Assembly: GCF_014207935.1 (NCBI RefSeq) | Contig: NZ_JACHLL010000002.1 | Coordinates: forward strand, 62,001-126,000 | Direction: 5' to 3' | Length of the DNA stretch: 64,000 bases | From: Pseudomonas fluvialis | Lineage (GTDB): Bacteria; Pseudomonadota; Gammaproteobacteria; Pseudomonadales; Pseudomonadaceae | Shown: positions 62,820-64,000 of the stretch, piece by piece | Layout of the letters: each line of letters opens with the position of its first letter | Numbering within the stretch: the stretch's first letter is position 1 | Translations under genes and position numbers: made by a program | Notes under the pieces: model-generated | Database searches by the model: none | The model's input: only the letters and a program-made list of their open reading frames with translations | Told to the model about the DNA's origin: nothing

Positions 62820-63632
62820 TCAAACGGGCAGCTGCAGATCATTGACCTCAATGACCCCACCCTTCCCGACCAGCAAGGCGAAATGCAGCACGTTCTCCAG
62901 CTCGCGGGTATTACCCGGCCAGCGGTGAGCCAGGAGCGCATCCTGGGCCGCCTCGCTCAACTCGGGCAGCGGCAGATCGAGCCGGTCGGCATACACGCCG
63001 AGGAAGTACTCAGCCAACGGCAAAATATCGCCTGGCCGCTCACGCAATGCGGGCAGCAGCAGCTCGCCCTGCTGCAAGAGGGCAAACAACTCGGCATCGA
63101 AAGTGCCGGCACGCACCGCGAGCGACAGGTCCAGGCTGCTGGCCGCGAGCAGGCGCACCTCTACCGGCAGGCTGTGATTGCTCCCCTCGCGCTGCACCTC
63201 GCCGCGCTGCAGCACCTTGAGCAGGCGCCGTTGCAGGGTCAGTGACAGGTCGGCAATCTCATCCAGATATAGCGTGCCGCCCTGCGCCGAGCCCAGCCAG
63301 CCGGCGCGGCTGCTCGGCCCGATCAGGCGGCCACCGGCATGACCGAATAGCTCGGCGGCGCCATGGTTCTTGCTCAGGGCGCCGCAGTTGACCGCCACAA
63401 ACAATCCCGAGCGCTGGCTCTGCCGATGGATATGCCGGGCCAGCAGCTCCTTGCCGGTACCGGTTTCACCACGGATCAGCAGCGGCTGCTCGCCCTCGGC
63501 CAGTGCCTCGACTTCATCGCGCAGGCGTCGCGAGCGCGGGTCGATGAACACCAGCGCGCGGGCGCGAATGCTCAGCGGGCTGCGGTCGCTCTCGGCAAAG
63601 CTGATCAGCCCGGCCGTTGGTGGAATACCCAT
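62820..63632 (-). CDS. sigma54-type AAA+ protein without GAFTGA loop or DNA-binding domain
   Basis: 270 residues covering little more than the AAA+ domain of NtrC-type activators. Walker A is IRGETGTGKELLARHIHRQS, followed by VAVNCGALSKNHGAAELFGH and Walker B GGTLYLDEIADLSLTLQRRL; the arginine and sensor regions end in HRWPGNTRELENVL. The place of the GAFTGA loop, which touches sigma54, reads GRLIGPS. There is no receiver/PAS input domain and no C-terminal Fis helix-turn-helix. It may not act as a sigma54 activator. GAGGAGG precedes the ATG; it follows the hydrolase gene by 9 nt. Confidence 0.85.
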   Translation of the reverse strand: MGIPPTAGLISFAESDRSPLSIRARALVFIDPRSRRLRDEVEALAEGEQPLLIRGETGTGKELLARHIHRQSQRSGLFVAVNCGALSKNHGAAELFGHAGGRLIGPSSRAGWLGSAQGGTLYLDEIADLSLTLQRRLLKVLQRGEVQREGSNHSLPVEVRLLAASSLDLSLAVRAGTFDAELFALLQQGELLLPALRERPGDILPLAEYFLGVYADRLDLPLPELSEAAQDALLAHRWPGNTRELENVLHFALLVGKGGVIEVNDLQLPV

Positions 63633-63641
63633 GCGCCCTCC

Positions 63642-64000
63642 TCAGGCCTGTCGCCGCGCGGCGCACTCGATGCGCTCCTGCAGGCGATAAAGCCAGGCAA
63701 AACCCTGTTCCCAGGTGCGGTGGCCTGACTTCACGTTGATATGCCCGGCCTGCGGCAGGATCACCCAGCCACTGCCCCACTGCTCCGCCAGTTCGCCGGC
63801 GCGCTCGGCGCTGGCAGCCGCATCATTGCTGGAGCCAATCAACAGACTGGGAAAGGGCAGCAGTTGCCGGCTGATCGGTGCGAAGCCCTGCAGCGCCTGC
63901 GGGCAGTTGGGTCGTTCGACATCCGCAGGTGCGACCAGCAGCGCACCACGCACCCTGGCCAGAGCGCGGGCATCGGCCTGGGCCGCCCAGTGGGCGACCG
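63642..64000 (-). CDS. RBBP9/YdeN-type alpha/beta hydrolase (partial, 5' end beyond window)
   Basis: Only the C-terminal ~119 residues are present. The visible part contains VAHWAAQADARALARVRGAL and LLVAPADVERP, then PFPSLLIGSSNDAAASAERA with the catalytic Asp and LPQAGHINVKSG with the catalytic His, as in small serine hydrolases of the RBBP9 family (PF06821). The nucleophile Ser lies outside the window. It is upstream of, and probably cotranscribed with, the sigma54-type AAA+ gene. Substrate unknown; nearby oxidative genes hint at an esterase role. Confidence 0.85.
   Translation of the reverse strand, partial: VAHWAAQADARALARVRGALLVAPADVERPNCPQALQGFAPISRQLLPFPSLLIGSSNDAAASAERAGELAEQWGSGWVILPQAGHINVKSGHRTWEQGFAWLYRLQERIECAARRQA

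Overview
This 64 kb window is a stretch of core chromosome from a high-GC gammaproteobacterium, almost certainly a Pseudomonas. The evidence is the gene content and order: nqr operon, aroP, gap, mfd, csiV, mtnP, nagZ, psrA, lexA-sulA, topA, fadAB, uup, slt, moeA-moaB/mobA with a tRNA-Pro, and anr-apt. From memory, the first two thirds run in nearly the same order in P. aeruginosa, but several genes here appear to be local additions: two CsgD-like regulators, a YkuD protein next to nagZ, and a chalcone-isomerase-like gene. The species cannot be fixed from the sequence. I see no prophage, insertion sequence with a transposase, CRISPR array, rRNA operon or plasmid function.

Layout. 1-5.7 kb: Na+-translocating NADH:quinone reductase operon (nqrA-F, minus strand, nqrF cut by the left edge). 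5.9-9.6 kb: a secreted chalcone-isomerase-fold protein, an aromatic amino acid permease and an N-terminally extended GAPDH. 9.7-15.2 kb: mfd and csiV, then two CsgD/LuxR-type regulators. 15.4-18.4 kb: psrA-ykuD-nagZ-mtnP, a compact operon joining fatty-acid sensing, peptidoglycan recycling and methylthioinosine salvage behind two adjoining PsrA boxes. 18.6-19.7 kb: lexA-sulA behind two SOS boxes. 19.7-27 kb: small conserved genes, topA, and the fadBA beta-oxidation operon. 27-36 kb: housekeeping and envelope genes (universal stress protein, Uup, Slt, MOSC protein, CheV). 36-42 kb: a three-gene operon of alkyl-DHAP-synthase-like flavoprotein, GlpD-like dehydrogenase and FGGY kinase, with a divergent AraC regulator. 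42-44.5 kb: molybdenum cofactor genes and tRNA-Pro. 44.8-51.3 kb: glutaredoxin-like and DUF5610 proteins, a KefB-type antiporter, TetR with a divergent metallo-beta-lactamase-fold enzyme, and an OprD porin. 51.4-56 kb: anr, apt, a PF10118 protein and rlhA. 56-59.4 kb: a cell-wall group (MltF-type transglycosylase, a LprI-MliC lysozyme-inhibitor fusion, a CPBP membrane protease). 59.5-64 kb: a TetR-controlled Baeyer-Villiger-type monooxygenase plus SDR, then a sigma54-type AAA+ protein lacking GAFTGA and an RBBP9-like hydrolase cut by the right edge.

The most unusual non-coding feature is a pair of related palindromic elements (7861-7990 on the minus strand and 44563-44762 on the plus strand). 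They share a 31-nt core and short conserved blocks. Their two nested stems differ in sequence between copies but stay complementary within each copy, as expected of a structured RNA or a mobile hairpin repeat. The best protein-level leads are the signal-less YkuD protein next to nagZ (possible cytoplasmic L,D-carboxypeptidase), the alkyl-DHAP-synthase-like operon, and the sigma54-type protein without GAFTGA or a DNA-binding domain.
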